Below, piece after piece: positions 39,913 to 48,793 of a stretch of DNA of 64,000 bases (position 1 is the first letter of the stretch; every line of letters begins with the position of its first letter). The stretch covers positions 1 to 64,000 of the forward strand of contig DATMMX010000017.1 of assembly GCA_035569495.1 (NCBI GenBank), given 5' to 3'. Below the pieces are notes generated by a model. It did not search any database, was not told the DNA's origin, and saw nothing but the letters and a program-made list of their open reading frames with translations. The DNA is from DASRDZ01 sp035569495. GTDB taxonomy: Bacteria > Chloroflexota > Dormibacteria > Aeolococcales > Aeolococcaceae. Both the position numbers and the translations under genes were made by a program.

Positions 39913-40964
39913 GCGCGCGCCCGTTCCAGCGCGGTGCGCAGGGCGGAGACCGCGTGGTCGAGGTCGTCCGGATGCGGCACTGCGACGCGGATCCAACCCG
40001 GCAGGCCGAGGTCTGCGCAGGGCCGCACCCGGACGCCCCGCTCGGCGATTGCCGCACACGCCGCCTCGTCGTCACCCACCTCCGCGCACACGTAGTTGGC
40101 GGCGGCGTGGGTGGTTCGCAGCCCCAGGTCGCGCAGTGCGACATGCAGCGATTCGCGGCCACGGGTTGATGCCCCGCGCGTCGCTTCGCGGTGCGCCGTG
40201 TCGGCGAGGCCCGCCACCGCCGCGGCGATCCCGGCGGTCGAGACGCACCATGGCGGGGTCAGCGCCCGCAGCGCCTCGGCGACGCGCGGCGGGGCGTCCA
40301 CGGCGGCCACGCGCAGGCCGGGCAGCGCGAGGTCCTTGGTCAGCGAACGCAGCACCAAGGCGTCGCTCCCCGCGGCCGAGCGGCGGTCGTCGCAGAAGTC
40401 GAGGAAGGCCTCGTCGAGCACCCAGGTGGTCTCGGGCGTCGCCGCGAGCAGGGCGAGGACCTGCTCGCGCGGCACCGGCACCCCGGTCGGGTTCGCCGGC
40501 CGGGCGAGGAAGCCGACCGCGGCGCCGGTGCGCAGGCAGAGCGACGCGACCGCGTCGACGTCGAGGGCGAACCCGTCCTGCGCCGCCGCCGACCACGTCT
40601 CCAGCCGCGCCCCGCAGGCCAGTGCCGCTCGGGCATATTCGCCGAAGCAGGGCGCCACCAGCACCGCGGTGTCGCCCGGTCGCAGGTGGGCGAGGGCGAC
40701 GCGGAGCAGCAGGTCGGCCGCGCCTGGCCCGGCGACCACGCGCTCCTCCGCGACGCCCAGCTCGGCGGCAACGGCGCGGACCAGGGCGCCCGCGCGCCGC
40801 GACGGGTAGCGGTCGATCGGCGCGGCGCGCGCCGCCTCGACAGCATGCGGCGACGGCCCGAGTGGGGCGATCGAAGCGCTCAGATCGAGCAGGCCCTCGC
40901 CACCGGCGCCGCCGTGGGGCGCCTCGCCCACCTCGTACAGCCAGGGATGCGGCTCACGCGGCAC
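39909..40964 (-). CDS. cobD: Threonine-phosphate decarboxylase CobD
   Basis: A 351-residue PLP enzyme of the HisC-like fold that converts L-threonine-O-3-phosphate to (R)-1-amino-2-propanol phosphate. It shows LLDLSASIAPLGPSP, FLARPANPTGVPVP, WVLDEAFLDFCDD with the PLP aspartate, and the lysine in LVLRSLTKDLALPGLRVA. The GTG start overlaps the cbiB end by 11 bp. It supplies the linker attached by CbiB. Aerobic-pathway literature names the homologue CobC. Confidence 0.92.
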   Translation of the reverse strand: MPREPHPWLYEVGEAPHGGAGGEGLLDLSASIAPLGPSPHAVEAARAAPIDRYPSRRAGALVRAVAAELGVAEERVVAGPGAADLLLRVALAHLRPGDTAVLVAPCFGEYARAALACGARLETWSAAAQDGFALDVDAVASLCLRTGAAVGFLARPANPTGVPVPREQVLALLAATPETTWVLDEAFLDFCDDRRSAAGSDALVLRSLTKDLALPGLRVAAVDAPPRVAEALRALTPPWCVSTAGIAAAVAGLADTAHREATRGASTRGRESLHVALRDLGLRTTHAAANYVCAEVGDDEAACAAIAERGVRVRPCADLGLPGWIRVAVPHPDDLDHAVSALRTALERARA

Positions 40965-41955
40965 TGCGGGCGAGCCTCCGTCGCGGGCCGGGCAGCGCGC
41001 GGGCGGCTCGCCGGAGCGCGACCGGACCGACCGCCGTCCCGGCCAGGGCGAGCAGCGTGGCGGCGCGGGCGATGCGCACCGACCGTCCCACGTCGGCCGG
41101 GGTGGGCGGACGCGCCGCGGCGTTGAGCACGTGCGCTCCCGGCTTCTCCAGCCGCACCCCGAGCGCCCCTGCCATCGCGGCCATCGGGCGGCCCGCGTTG
41201 GGGCTGGGGGTCATGCCGCCGTCCCGGCGCCACACCCGCAGTGCGCCGCGCACCGAGCCACCCCCCGCCGGGGCCGCCAGGGCGATGAGCAGCGCCGAGG
41301 CACGCGCCGGCACCAGGCCGAGCACGTCGTCGAGTCGCGCCGCGACGCGGCCGCCGAGGCGGTGACGGTCGCGGTAGCCGACCATGGCGTCCGCGGTGTT
41401 GGCGAAGCGGTGCGCGGCCGCTCCGGCGGGCCCGGCGGCCCGGGCGTAGAGCAGCGGCGCCACCACCGAGTCGGCGAGATTTTCGGCCACCGACTCGATG
41501 GCGGCGCTGGCCACCAGCGCCGCGTCCAGGCCGGAGCGGTCGCGGCCGACCAGCCAGCGCAGCTCCTCGCGGGCGCGGGGCAGGTCGCCGTCCTCCAGCG
41601 CCCCGGCGACGTGGTCGGCGGCGCGGAGCAGGGTGCGCAGGGCGAGCAGCGGCCAGAGCTCGATCGCCTCAGCGGCCGTGCGCACGAGTTTGGGTGTGCG
41701 CGCGGCGCCCGCTGCCACCAGGCCTGCTGCGGCCGCGCTGACCATCACGCCCGCGACCGTCGCGGCCGCACCGCGGAGCAGCGCTTGCGCGCCGCCGCGG
41801 GGCGGGTCGGGAGGCACCATCGCTCCCATCGCCCGGCCCATCCAGACCACCGGGTGGACCCGCTCGGGCGGCTCGCCGAGGGCACCGTCGAGGAGCAGCG
41901 CGAGGGCCAGCGCCGCGGGCGGGCTGCCCGGGCTCAGCGCTGCGCGGCCAGGCAC
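40954..41955 (-). CDS. cbiB: Adenosylcobinamide-phosphate synthase CbiB
   Basis: A 333-residue membrane protein with several hydrophobic segments. It joins aminopropanol phosphate to cobyric acid. The typical N terminus ALLLDGALGEPPERVHPVVWMGRAM, AIESVAENLADSVVAPLLYARAAG, MVGYRDRHRLGG and the C-terminal PSPNAGRPMAAMAGAL are present. The GTG at 41955, inside the cobS end, is the nearest canonical start; a CTG at 41937 overlapping the cobS stop is possible. Confidence 0.93.
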   Translation of the reverse strand: MPGRAALSPGSPPAALALALLLDGALGEPPERVHPVVWMGRAMGAMVPPDPPRGGAQALLRGAAATVAGVMVSAAAAGLVAAGAARTPKLVRTAAEAIELWPLLALRTLLRAADHVAGALEDGDLPRAREELRWLVGRDRSGLDAALVASAAIESVAENLADSVVAPLLYARAAGPAGAAAHRFANTADAMVGYRDRHRLGGRVAARLDDVLGLVPARASALLIALAAPAGGGSVRGALRVWRRDGGMTPSPNAGRPMAAMAGALGVRLEKPGAHVLNAAARPPTPADVGRSVRIARAATLLALAGTAVGPVALRRAARALPGPRRRLARSAA

Positions 41956-42704
41956 AGCAGTGCTCCCGCGAGGGTCAGCTCGACCACGGCGCCGAACCCG
42001 TCCCCGGTCATGCCGCCGACGCGCCGGGTGAACACGGCGATGACCGCGGCGACCACCAGCAGCGCCGCCCCGCACGCCGCGGCCCCGCGCCAGCCGCACA
42101 GGGGGATCGCCACCGCGGCCGTCGCGGCGAAGGCGACCACCCCGGCGAGCGTTCGCCCCGACACCGAGTACACCGACGCCAGCCCCTCGTCGCGCGCGGG
42201 TCGGGCCAGGCCGAGCGCCAGCGCCGCGGCGCCGCGGGAGAGCCCAACCGCGGCCAGCACGGCCAGCGGGCGACGCTCGACCACGGATGACAGCGCGGCG
42301 TACTGGATGAGCACCACCAGCACGGCGGCGGCGGTGCCGTAGCCGCCGACGCGGCTGTCGCGCATGATCTCCAGCCGCCGCTCCCGGGTGCGGGCGCCGA
42401 AGAGGCCGTCGGCGCTGTCCATGAGGCCGTCGAGGTGCATGGCGCCGCAGGCTGCGGCGAGGACGGCGAGGAGCACCGCGGATCGCGCTGCGAGGGGCAG
42501 CACCGGGGCGAGCGCGATCTCCAGCGCCGCCATGACGCCGCCGAGCAGCAGGCCCGCGGGGCCGAAGCAGGCGAGGGTGACTCCGGTCGGCATGCCGTGC
42601 GCCCGCGCCGGCAGGGGGAGGACGGTGAGAAAGCCGAGCGCGCCCAGCGCACGCCAGGCGACGCCGCGCCGGGGTGGGGCGGTGGCGGGGACGGACACGG
42701 TCAC
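41934..42704 (-). CDS. cobS: Adenosylcobinamide-GDP ribazoletransferase CobS
   Basis: A 256-residue integral membrane enzyme that joins AdoCbi-GDP and alpha-ribazole (phosphate) to complete the nucleotide loop. Motifs: FLTVLPLP near the N terminus, the metal-binding HLDGLMDSADGLFG, RDSRVGGYGTAAAVLVVLIQY and GGMTGDGFGAVVEL. The GTG start overlaps the stop of the small repeat ORF (GTGA). Confidence 0.94.
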   Translation of the reverse strand: MTVSVPATAPPRRGVAWRALGALGFLTVLPLPARAHGMPTGVTLACFGPAGLLLGGVMAALEIALAPVLPLAARSAVLLAVLAAACGAMHLDGLMDSADGLFGARTRERRLEIMRDSRVGGYGTAAAVLVVLIQYAALSSVVERRPLAVLAAVGLSRGAAALALGLARPARDEGLASVYSVSGRTLAGVVAFAATAAVAIPLCGWRGAAACGAALLVVAAVIAVFTRRVGGMTGDGFGAVVELTLAGALLCLAAQR

Positions 42705-42979
42705 GCGCGGGCTCGAGCGGCCGCGCCAGCCGGGATCGGGTCAGCCGACCGGTGGGCGCGACGAGTCGCCGCGGCGGCAACCACCATCGGGGCCGGGGCG
42801 CGGCGGCTCGGCGCGGCTGCAGGCACGGTCGGGTCAGTTGGCTTGCGCGCGCGATGTCTCGCCGCCGCGGTGGCCCGGGTCGGGTCAGCCACCCTGCGGG
42901 CGCGATGGCTCGCCGCGGCGGCGACCACGCTCGGGTCAGGGGCGCGCCAGCTCGGGGCGGCGGCAGCCATGTTCCGCAT
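42701..42979 (-). CDS. Small Ala/Arg/Pro repeat ORF between cobT and cobS
   Basis: A 92-residue frame. Its ATG overlaps the cobT stop (TGATG) and its stop overlaps the cobS GTG (GTGA), exactly the junctions used throughout this operon. The sequence has five or six imperfect 14-18 residue units, each starting AAA(A) and continuing with an Arg-rich stretch ending in DP or a hydrophobic pair: AAAAPSWRAPDPSVV, AAAASHRARRVADPTRAT, AAARHRARKPTDPTVP, AAAPSRRAPAPMVV, AAAATRRAHRSADPIP. No family is recognised. It may be a basic, disordered protein or a translated spacer that keeps ribosomes coupled across 270 bp of repeat DNA. Confidence 0.5.
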   Translation of the reverse strand: MRNMAAAAPSWRAPDPSVVAAAASHRARRVADPTRATAAARHRARKPTDPTVPAAAPSRRAPAPMVVAAAATRRAHRSADPIPAGAAARARA

Positions 42980-44115
42980 CAGCCGGGCAGCGCGACCGTC
43001 CCGCGCCCGTCGTCGACCTCGCCGGTGGGGCCGCTCACCCCCGCCGAGGAGAACGTCGCCATCTCGGCGCTGAGCCGCGCCGCCGCCTGGACCAGCCCCA
43101 GCGCCAGGCAGGCGCCGGTGCCCTCGCCGAGCCGCAGGTCGAGGTCGAGCAGCGGCACCACGCCCAGCCGCGCCAGGGCCAGCCGGTGCCCGCGCTCCAC
43201 CGAGCGGTGCCCACCGATCACGTACGCCGTGGCCGCCGGGCAGAGCAGCGAGGCCACCAGCGCCCCGGCTGTCGACGGGTGCCCGTCGATCACCACGACC
43301 ATTCGTCGCGACGCCGCGCCGAGCACCGCCCCCGCGATCGCCGCGATCTCCAGGCCGCCGAGCTCCGCCACCACGGCAAGCCCATCCGTGATGTCGAGAT
43401 GCGCCATGGCGCGGCGCACTGCCGCATCGACGGCGCCCACCTTGCGCGTCAGTCCCGCGTCATCGACCCCCGTGCCGCGGCCCACCACCTCGCTCGCCGC
43501 CGCCCCGGTCACCGCCGCCACCACCGCGCTCGCCGCCGTGGTGTTGCCGATGCCCATGTCGCCCACGGCCAGCGCCTCCACCCCCTCGTCGTGCAGCGCC
43601 CACACCGCCTCGATGCCCGCCTCGACCGCCGCGCGCGCCTCCTCGCGGGTCATCGCCGGCCCGCTCACGATGCTCGCCGTGCCCGGACGCACCTTGCGCG
43701 CCAGCAATGAGGGATGCGGCGGCAGGTCGGCTGCGACGCCGACGTCGAGCACCACCACGCGCGCCCCGACCTGGCGGGCGAGCACGTTGATCGCCGCGCC
43801 GCCCCCGAGGAAGTTGAGCACCATCTGCGGCGTCACCTCGGCCGGGTAGGCGCTGACGCCCTCGGCGGCGACCCCGTGGTCGGCGGCGCAGACCAGCACC
43901 GCGGCCGGCCCGAGCAGCTCGCCATCGCGGCGCCGGATGCCGGCGAGCTGCACCCCGATCTCTTCGAGGCGGCCGAGGCTGCCGGGCGGTTTGGTGAGGT
44001 CGTCCTGGTGGAGGCGGGCGGCCGCCTGGGCGGCGCTGTCGAGCGGCTCGATTGCGGCGATCGCCTGGTCGAGAAGGGGGGTCGGTTGAGTCTCCCCCTG
44101 AAAAATGTCGGTCAC
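42979..44115 (-). CDS. cobT: Nicotinate-nucleotide-dimethylbenzimidazole phosphoribosyltransferase CobT
   Basis: A 378-residue enzyme that makes alpha-ribazole phosphate from NaMN and the lower-ligand base. Diagnostic segments: LTKPPGSLGRLEEIGVQLAG, VLVCAADHGVAAEGVSAYP, MVLNFLGGGAAINVLARQ, GDMGIGNTTAASAVVAA, and the catalytic Glu region LRLGEGTGACLAL. The GTG start overlaps the cobJ stop (GTGA). Confidence 0.95.
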   Translation of the reverse strand: MTDIFQGETQPTPLLDQAIAAIEPLDSAAQAAARLHQDDLTKPPGSLGRLEEIGVQLAGIRRRDGELLGPAAVLVCAADHGVAAEGVSAYPAEVTPQMVLNFLGGGAAINVLARQVGARVVVLDVGVAADLPPHPSLLARKVRPGTASIVSGPAMTREEARAAVEAGIEAVWALHDEGVEALAVGDMGIGNTTAASAVVAAVTGAAASEVVGRGTGVDDAGLTRKVGAVDAAVRRAMAHLDITDGLAVVAELGGLEIAAIAGAVLGAASRRMVVVIDGHPSTAGALVASLLCPAATAYVIGGHRSVERGHRLALARLGVVPLLDLDLRLGEGTGACLALGLVQAAARLSAEMATFSSAGVSGPTGEVDDGRGTVALPG

Positions 44116-44903
44116 GGGGAGGTCCTCCGCAGGTAGGGGCGGCTGGTGACGAGGTGCCGTCCCCGCCGCCGGGTGGTCGAGCAGCCCACGACCACCAGGG
44201 TGGTCATGGTTGCAGTGGTCGGGTCGAGGTCGCCGAGGGTGGTCAGGTCGACGCGCTCGTCGGGACGGCAGGCGTCGTGGACCAGGGCGGCGGGCGTGCT
44301 GGCGGGGCGGTCGGCGCGAAGAATGCGCAGGGCGCGGTCGAGGGCCTCGGGGCGTCCGGCGCTGCGCGGGTTGTAGAGGGCGAGGGCGAGGTCGCCGGTG
44401 GCCACGGCGGTGAGGCGGCGCTCGATCGTCTCCCAGGGGACGAGCAGGTCGGAGAGCGAGATGGCGGCGAAGTCGACGCCGAGCGGGGCGCCGAGGCGGG
44501 CGGCGGCGGCGAGGGCGGCGGTGATGCCGGGGACGACGGTCACCTCGGGGTTGCGCTCGCCGTCCCAGCCGAGGTCATAGAGAACGTCGAGGACAAGGCC
44601 GGCCATGCCGTAGACGCCGGCGTCGCCGCTGCTGACCACGGCGATGCGCTCGCCGGCGCGGGAGCGGCGCACCGCCTCGGTGGCGCGCTCGACCTCGGCG
44701 CCGATCGGCCAGGGCTCGACGGGGGCGTCGGGCCAGAAGGCGGTGACCTGGTCGCAGTAGGCGCGGTAGCCGATGATGGTCTCGGCGGCGCGCAGCTCCT
44801 GGTGGGCGCGCTCGCACATGTAGGAGGGGTCGCCGGGGCCGAGGCCGACGATAGAGAGGTGGCCCGTGTCGACGGTCCCGCCGCCGCGTTCCTGCTCAGC
44901 CAT
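44112..44903 (-). CDS. cobJ: Precorrin-3B/cobalt-precorrin-3 C17-methyltransferase CobJ (CbiH)
   Basis: A 263-residue SAM methyltransferase of the tetrapyrrole family, which methylates C17 with ring contraction. It shows LSIVGLGPGDPSYMCERA, IIGYRAYCDQV, RIAVVSSGDAGVYGMAGLVLD, VTVVPGITAALAAAARLGAPLGVDF and ALYNPRSAGRPEALDRAL. It overlaps the CobM-CbiG gene by 8 bp. Confidence 0.93.
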   Translation of the reverse strand: MAEQERGGGTVDTGHLSIVGLGPGDPSYMCERAHQELRAAETIIGYRAYCDQVTAFWPDAPVEPWPIGAEVERATEAVRRSRAGERIAVVSSGDAGVYGMAGLVLDVLYDLGWDGERNPEVTVVPGITAALAAAARLGAPLGVDFAAISLSDLLVPWETIERRLTAVATGDLALALYNPRSAGRPEALDRALRILRADRPASTPAALVHDACRPDERVDLTTLGDLDPTTATMTTLVVVGCSTTRRRGRHLVTSRPYLRRTSP

Positions 44904-46803
44904 GGGCGACCGAATCCCGGCTGCGCCGGGGAACTGCGGCCGCTCCGCTGCCGCGACGGGCGATGGCGACGGTGACGCGGTGGTGGACGCGCTTGGCGGC
45001 GAGCAGCTCGCCGGTGCCCGCTTCGAGCAGCGCCGCCGCCTCGCTCACCGACGGGGTGCCCACCGCCTCCTCGACCACCGCGCTCGGCGTCGGAACCACG
45101 ACATCGCGCAGCGCCCTGGCTTCGTAGCCCCGCAGCGCCCAGCCACGCTCCTCGCAGAGCAGCCGAAGCGCCGGCTCCTCGGTCTTCCGGTCAAGCGTGG
45201 CCACAACTCCGACACTCAGCGGCGAGAGCTGCGCATCGAGCAGCGACGCGTCGACAGCCTCGACCAGCTCCTCGCGCGACACGCCCGCCTCGCAGCCCAC
45301 GCCGAGCACCAGCGACGGCGGACGCAGCACCACCCACCCCTCACGCGCCGCCACGACGCGATCGGTGACCACGATGGCCGCGCGCCAGGCAGCGTCTTGC
45401 AGCCCACCCAAGTCGGCGACGCGCCGCAACGACGCCGGCCACAAGCCCGCGCTCTCCAGCGGCTCGCCGCAATCCTGCAGCAGCGCAACCGGATCGCCGT
45501 CGAGCAGTGCCGCGCCGGCGTGGGCGAGCTGCCGGGGATCCTCGACGCGCCAGCCGCGATGCGCGGCGAGGTCGTCGAGCGCAGGCCAGGCGCGCCCGTC
45601 GCTCGCCGTCGTGACAACGGCCGTGGCTCCGATGGCGACGGCGACGCGCCGAGCCAGCTCGTTGCCGCCGCCCGCGTGCGCGCCGGCGAGCGGGACGGCG
45701 AAGCGCCCGCGGTCGTCCACCGCGACGACACTGGGGTCGCGCAGCTTGTCCTCCAGGTGCGGCGCCGCCAGGCGCACCGCGGCGCCCGTGGCCATCACCA
45801 GCACCACGCCGCCCGCCTCGCCCATCAGCCGGGCCACCACCGCGCGCGCCGAGCCCTCCTCGGCGACGGCATCCGCGTCCGCACCGGCGAGTCGCGCAGG
45901 CAGATGCACGCGCGCCTCCGGCAGCGCCCCGCGGATGCGCCGCGCGATCTCGGCACCACCCGCGGTGATCGCGTAGATGACAACCCTGTCCCGATCTCTC
46001 TGCACCCCCCGCGCCGCCTCACCCCGCGGCCGAAAAACATGTGCATGGTCCGGGCTGTACAGCGACGACCGCAGCCGCGTCGACGCCCGCGCAAACGCCG
46101 GCCCGACCAGCACCAGCGCGTGCCGCCGCACCCCCATGTCGCGGAGCCGCTGCTCGACGTCCCCGACCAGGCCCCAGCTCACCCGCTCGTCCGGCCACGA
46201 CACCTTCTCGGCGATCACCGCGGGCGTGTCGTCAGCCACGCCACCGTCGCGCAGGGCCGCCACCAGCTCCGCGCCATACCCCGCGCTGAGGAATACACAT
46301 AGCGACACACCCGGCCGCGCGTGCGCGCGCAAGTCCTGCCCGTCCGGCATCGGGGTGCGCCCGGCGACGCGGCAGAACACGATCGACTGGGTCACGCCCG
46401 GCACCGTCATCTCGCAGCCCAGCGCCGCCGCGGCCGCCATCGGCGAGGGCACGCCGGGGACGATCTCCCACGCCACACCCGCGTCCTCCAGCCGGGCGAG
46501 CTGCTCGGCGACGGCGCCGTACACGCCCGGATCGCCGCTGTGCACGCGCGCCACCACCAGACCGGACCGCGCCGCCGTGACCATCCGCTCCACGATGGGA
46601 TCGAGGGTCATGCCGCTGGTGCCGCGCACCTGCGCGCTCTCCGACACCATGTCGAACATGCGTGGGTCGACCAGCGAGTCGGCGTAGAGCACCAGTCCCG
46701 CGGCCTCCAGCACGCGCCGCGCGCGCACGGTCATCAGGTCGGGGTCGCCGGGGCCGGCGCCGACGATGTACACGGTTCCAGGCCGCGGTGTCCACGCGCT
46801 CAT
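44896..46803 (-). CDS. CobM-CbiG fusion: C11-methyltransferase and cobalt-precorrin-5A hydrolase
   Basis: A 635-residue fusion. Residues about 10-255 are CobM/CbiF (TVYIVGAGPGDPDLMTVRARRVLE, LYADSLVDPRMFD, VARVHSGDPGVYGAVAEQL, EIVPGVPSPMAAAAALG). Residues about 275-620 are CbiG (VVIYAITAGGAEIARRIRGA, VVLVMATGAAVRL, VVAVDDRGRFAVPLAGAHAGGGNELARR, LVLGVGCEAGVSREELVEAV, VATLDRKTEEPALRLLCEE). The product of the first activity is the substrate of the second, so fusion favours channeling. CbiG is typical of the anaerobic route. The ATG overlaps the cobI stop. Confidence 0.93.
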   Translation of the reverse strand: MSAWTPRPGTVYIVGAGPGDPDLMTVRARRVLEAAGLVLYADSLVDPRMFDMVSESAQVRGTSGMTLDPIVERMVTAARSGLVVARVHSGDPGVYGAVAEQLARLEDAGVAWEIVPGVPSPMAAAAALGCEMTVPGVTQSIVFCRVAGRTPMPDGQDLRAHARPGVSLCVFLSAGYGAELVAALRDGGVADDTPAVIAEKVSWPDERVSWGLVGDVEQRLRDMGVRRHALVLVGPAFARASTRLRSSLYSPDHAHVFRPRGEAARGVQRDRDRVVIYAITAGGAEIARRIRGALPEARVHLPARLAGADADAVAEEGSARAVVARLMGEAGGVVLVMATGAAVRLAAPHLEDKLRDPSVVAVDDRGRFAVPLAGAHAGGGNELARRVAVAIGATAVVTTASDGRAWPALDDLAAHRGWRVEDPRQLAHAGAALLDGDPVALLQDCGEPLESAGLWPASLRRVADLGGLQDAAWRAAIVVTDRVVAAREGWVVLRPPSLVLGVGCEAGVSREELVEAVDASLLDAQLSPLSVGVVATLDRKTEEPALRLLCEERGWALRGYEARALRDVVVPTPSAVVEEAVGTPSVSEAAALLEAGTGELLAAKRVHHRVTVAIARRGSGAAAVPRRSRDSVAHG

Positions 46804-47579
46804 GCCGCGCCCACCCTGGCGGTCAGCGTTCCGGGGCGGCGCAGGATGACCAGGCTCATGTAGTCGTCCGCGTCGCTGACGCCAAGAACGCCATCGCGAT
46901 GCTCCTCGCCGTCGAGCCCGATGCGCCGGGCGTAGCGCGCCGTCCATCCCTGCGCGACCGAGTCGAGCAGCGCCTGCACGCGCGACAGCTCACCGCCCGC
47001 CTTGAGCAGCACCACGGTGTCGGCATGCGTGCACGCGTCGCGCAATGCATCGGAGTCGAGGCGCGCCGTGGGCAGCACCACGAGTCGCTCTGCCCCCAAT
47101 GCCAGCGGCCGCCCCTCGATCGCCGCCGCCGCACTCATCGCGCTGATGCCGGGCACGACGAACACCGGCGTGTCGCGACGCAGCTCGCGCAACGCCGCCG
47201 CTGCATAGGCAAAGGTGCTGTACAGGGACGGGTCGCCGTCGGTGGCGAAACCGACCGATGCGCCCTCGTGCAACGCGGCGAGCAGCGGGGCGATGCGCAC
47301 GCGCCAGCCGTCGAGGATCGCCTCGCCGTCGACCGGCATGGCGCTGGGCAGCTCCAGCAGCCGCTCCGGCTCGACCAGGCTCTCGACCACGGTGCGCGCA
47401 ATGCCGCGCCCACGTTCGCTGCGCGGCGCGGCGACGACGTCGAGCCGCTGCAGCAGCGCCGCGCCGCGCAGCGTCAGCAGCCCGGGATCGCCAGGCCCCA
47501 CGCCGATGCCGTACAGCGCTCCGGGCAGCGGGTGCTCGCCCAACCATTGCGCGGCGAGCGAATCGAGCGACATCGTCAT
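46800..47579 (-). CDS. cobI: Precorrin-2/cobalt-factor II C20-methyltransferase CobI (CbiL)
   Basis: A 259-residue SAM methyltransferase. GALYGIGVGPGDPGLLTLRGAALLQRLDVVAAP at the N terminus and VGFATDGDPSLYSTFAY, VFVVPGISAMSAAAA and VVLLKAGG are characteristic of CobI/CbiL. The ATG at 47579 overlaps the cbiET stop (ATGA), and the stop overlaps CobM-CbiG (ATGA). Confidence 0.93.
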   Translation of the reverse strand: MTMSLDSLAAQWLGEHPLPGALYGIGVGPGDPGLLTLRGAALLQRLDVVAAPRSERGRGIARTVVESLVEPERLLELPSAMPVDGEAILDGWRVRIAPLLAALHEGASVGFATDGDPSLYSTFAYAAAALRELRRDTPVFVVPGISAMSAAAAIEGRPLALGAERLVVLPTARLDSDALRDACTHADTVVLLKAGGELSRVQALLDSVAQGWTARYARRIGLDGEEHRDGVLGVSDADDYMSLVILRRPGTLTARVGAA

Positions 47580-48793
47580 CGCGGCGCCTCCGCGCTGACG
47601 ATGAACACCGGGTCCTCCGCCTGCAGCCGCACCGACTTGCCCGCGTCGACGCCACGCGCCACGTTGAGCGCGGTGACCTGCGGCGCCCACCCGCCCAAGG
47701 TGGCGCGCGCGATGAGCACGCCGTCGAGCGTCGCGAAGTGCGCCACCACCCGACCGCCGGGACGCAGCCGCTGCCGCACCACGCCGAGGATCTCGCCAAG
47801 CCGCCCACCATGCCCACCGACGACGACGCGGTCGGGATCGGGCAGCGTCGCCAGCGCCTCCGGCGCCTCACCTTCGACCACCTCGACGGCGCCGCGCCCA
47901 TATCGCGCCGCGTTGTCGCGCAGATGAGCCACCTGCTCGCCGTCGCGCTCCACCGCGTAGACGCGCGCGCCCGGCGCAAGTCCCGCCGCCTCGATGCCGA
48001 TCGACCCGGAGCCCGCGCCGACGTCCCAGATCACCGCCGCGCCCGAGGGACGCAGCAGCGACAGCCCCACCGCGCGCACCTCGGCCCGCGTGATCATGCC
48101 GCGCGCGTGCGAATAGTTGGTCTCGGCGCGGCCGAAGTCGCCGGGCTGCGCTGCGCCGGCGGCGGCCGCGTCGCGGTCGAGCACCACCACACTGAGCGGG
48201 TCGAAGTGTCCCTGCGCGATGTGCGACAGCGACGCGTCGACAACGCGCTCCACCGGACCGCCGAGCTGCTCGGCGACCACGCAGCGGCAGTCCTCCATGC
48301 CACCGTCGAGCAGCGCCCGGGCGACGCGCTGCGGCGGGTTGTCGGGACCGCAGAGGATGGCGCTGACGCGCGCGTCGAGCGCATGCGGCACCACCGGTGC
48401 CAGCGGGCGGCCGTGCGCGCTGAGAATGCGCGCGTCGTCCCACGGCACACCGGCGCGCGCGAAGGCGACCTGCACCGACGAGGTCGCCGGAACCACCGTC
48501 ACCTGCTCACGTCCCAGGGCGCGGATCAGGGTTGCGCCGATGCCGAAGCAGAGCGGGTCGCCGGTGCCCAGCACCACCGCCTGCTCCCGCGGCCCGCGGT
48601 TGCGCAACCGTTCGACGCACGCCTCGACGTCGCCCACGACCACGCGCTCCTCGCCGTGCGGCGGCACCTCGTCCAGGTGGCGCTGGGCGCCGCAGAGCAG
48701 CGTCGCGGTGTCGATGGCGGCGCGTCCGCGCGGGTCGATCGCGTCGATGCCCGACGGCGGCACGCCGACGACGACCACGACGGGCGCGCTCAC
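47576..48793 (-). CDS. cbiET: Precorrin-6Y C5,15-methyltransferase CbiET (CobL)
   Basis: A 405-residue two-domain enzyme. CbiE comes first (residues 1-205: VVVVVGVPPSGIDAIDPRGRAAID, AVVLGTGDPLCFGIGATL). CbiT follows (about 210-400: ETNYSHARGMITRAEVRAV, VIWDVGAGSGSIGIEAA, VVGGHGGRLGEIL). It methylates C5 and C15 and decarboxylates the C12 acetate. The GTG start overlaps the cbiD stop. Confidence 0.94.
   Translation of the reverse strand: MSAPVVVVVGVPPSGIDAIDPRGRAAIDTATLLCGAQRHLDEVPPHGEERVVVGDVEACVERLRNRGPREQAVVLGTGDPLCFGIGATLIRALGREQVTVVPATSSVQVAFARAGVPWDDARILSAHGRPLAPVVPHALDARVSAILCGPDNPPQRVARALLDGGMEDCRCVVAEQLGGPVERVVDASLSHIAQGHFDPLSVVVLDRDAAAAGAAQPGDFGRAETNYSHARGMITRAEVRAVGLSLLRPSGAAVIWDVGAGSGSIGIEAAGLAPGARVYAVERDGEQVAHLRDNAARYGRGAVEVVEGEAPEALATLPDPDRVVVGGHGGRLGEILGVVRQRLRPGGRVVAHFATLDGVLIARATLGGWAPQVTALNVARGVDAGKSVRLQAEDPVFIVSAEAPR

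Noticed and set aside
37489..41365. Very long plus-strand open frames (868 and 1063 codons) across the cobalamin genes
   Set aside because: They are antisense to recognised cobU, cobQ, cobC, cobD and cbiB genes and have no recognisable domains.
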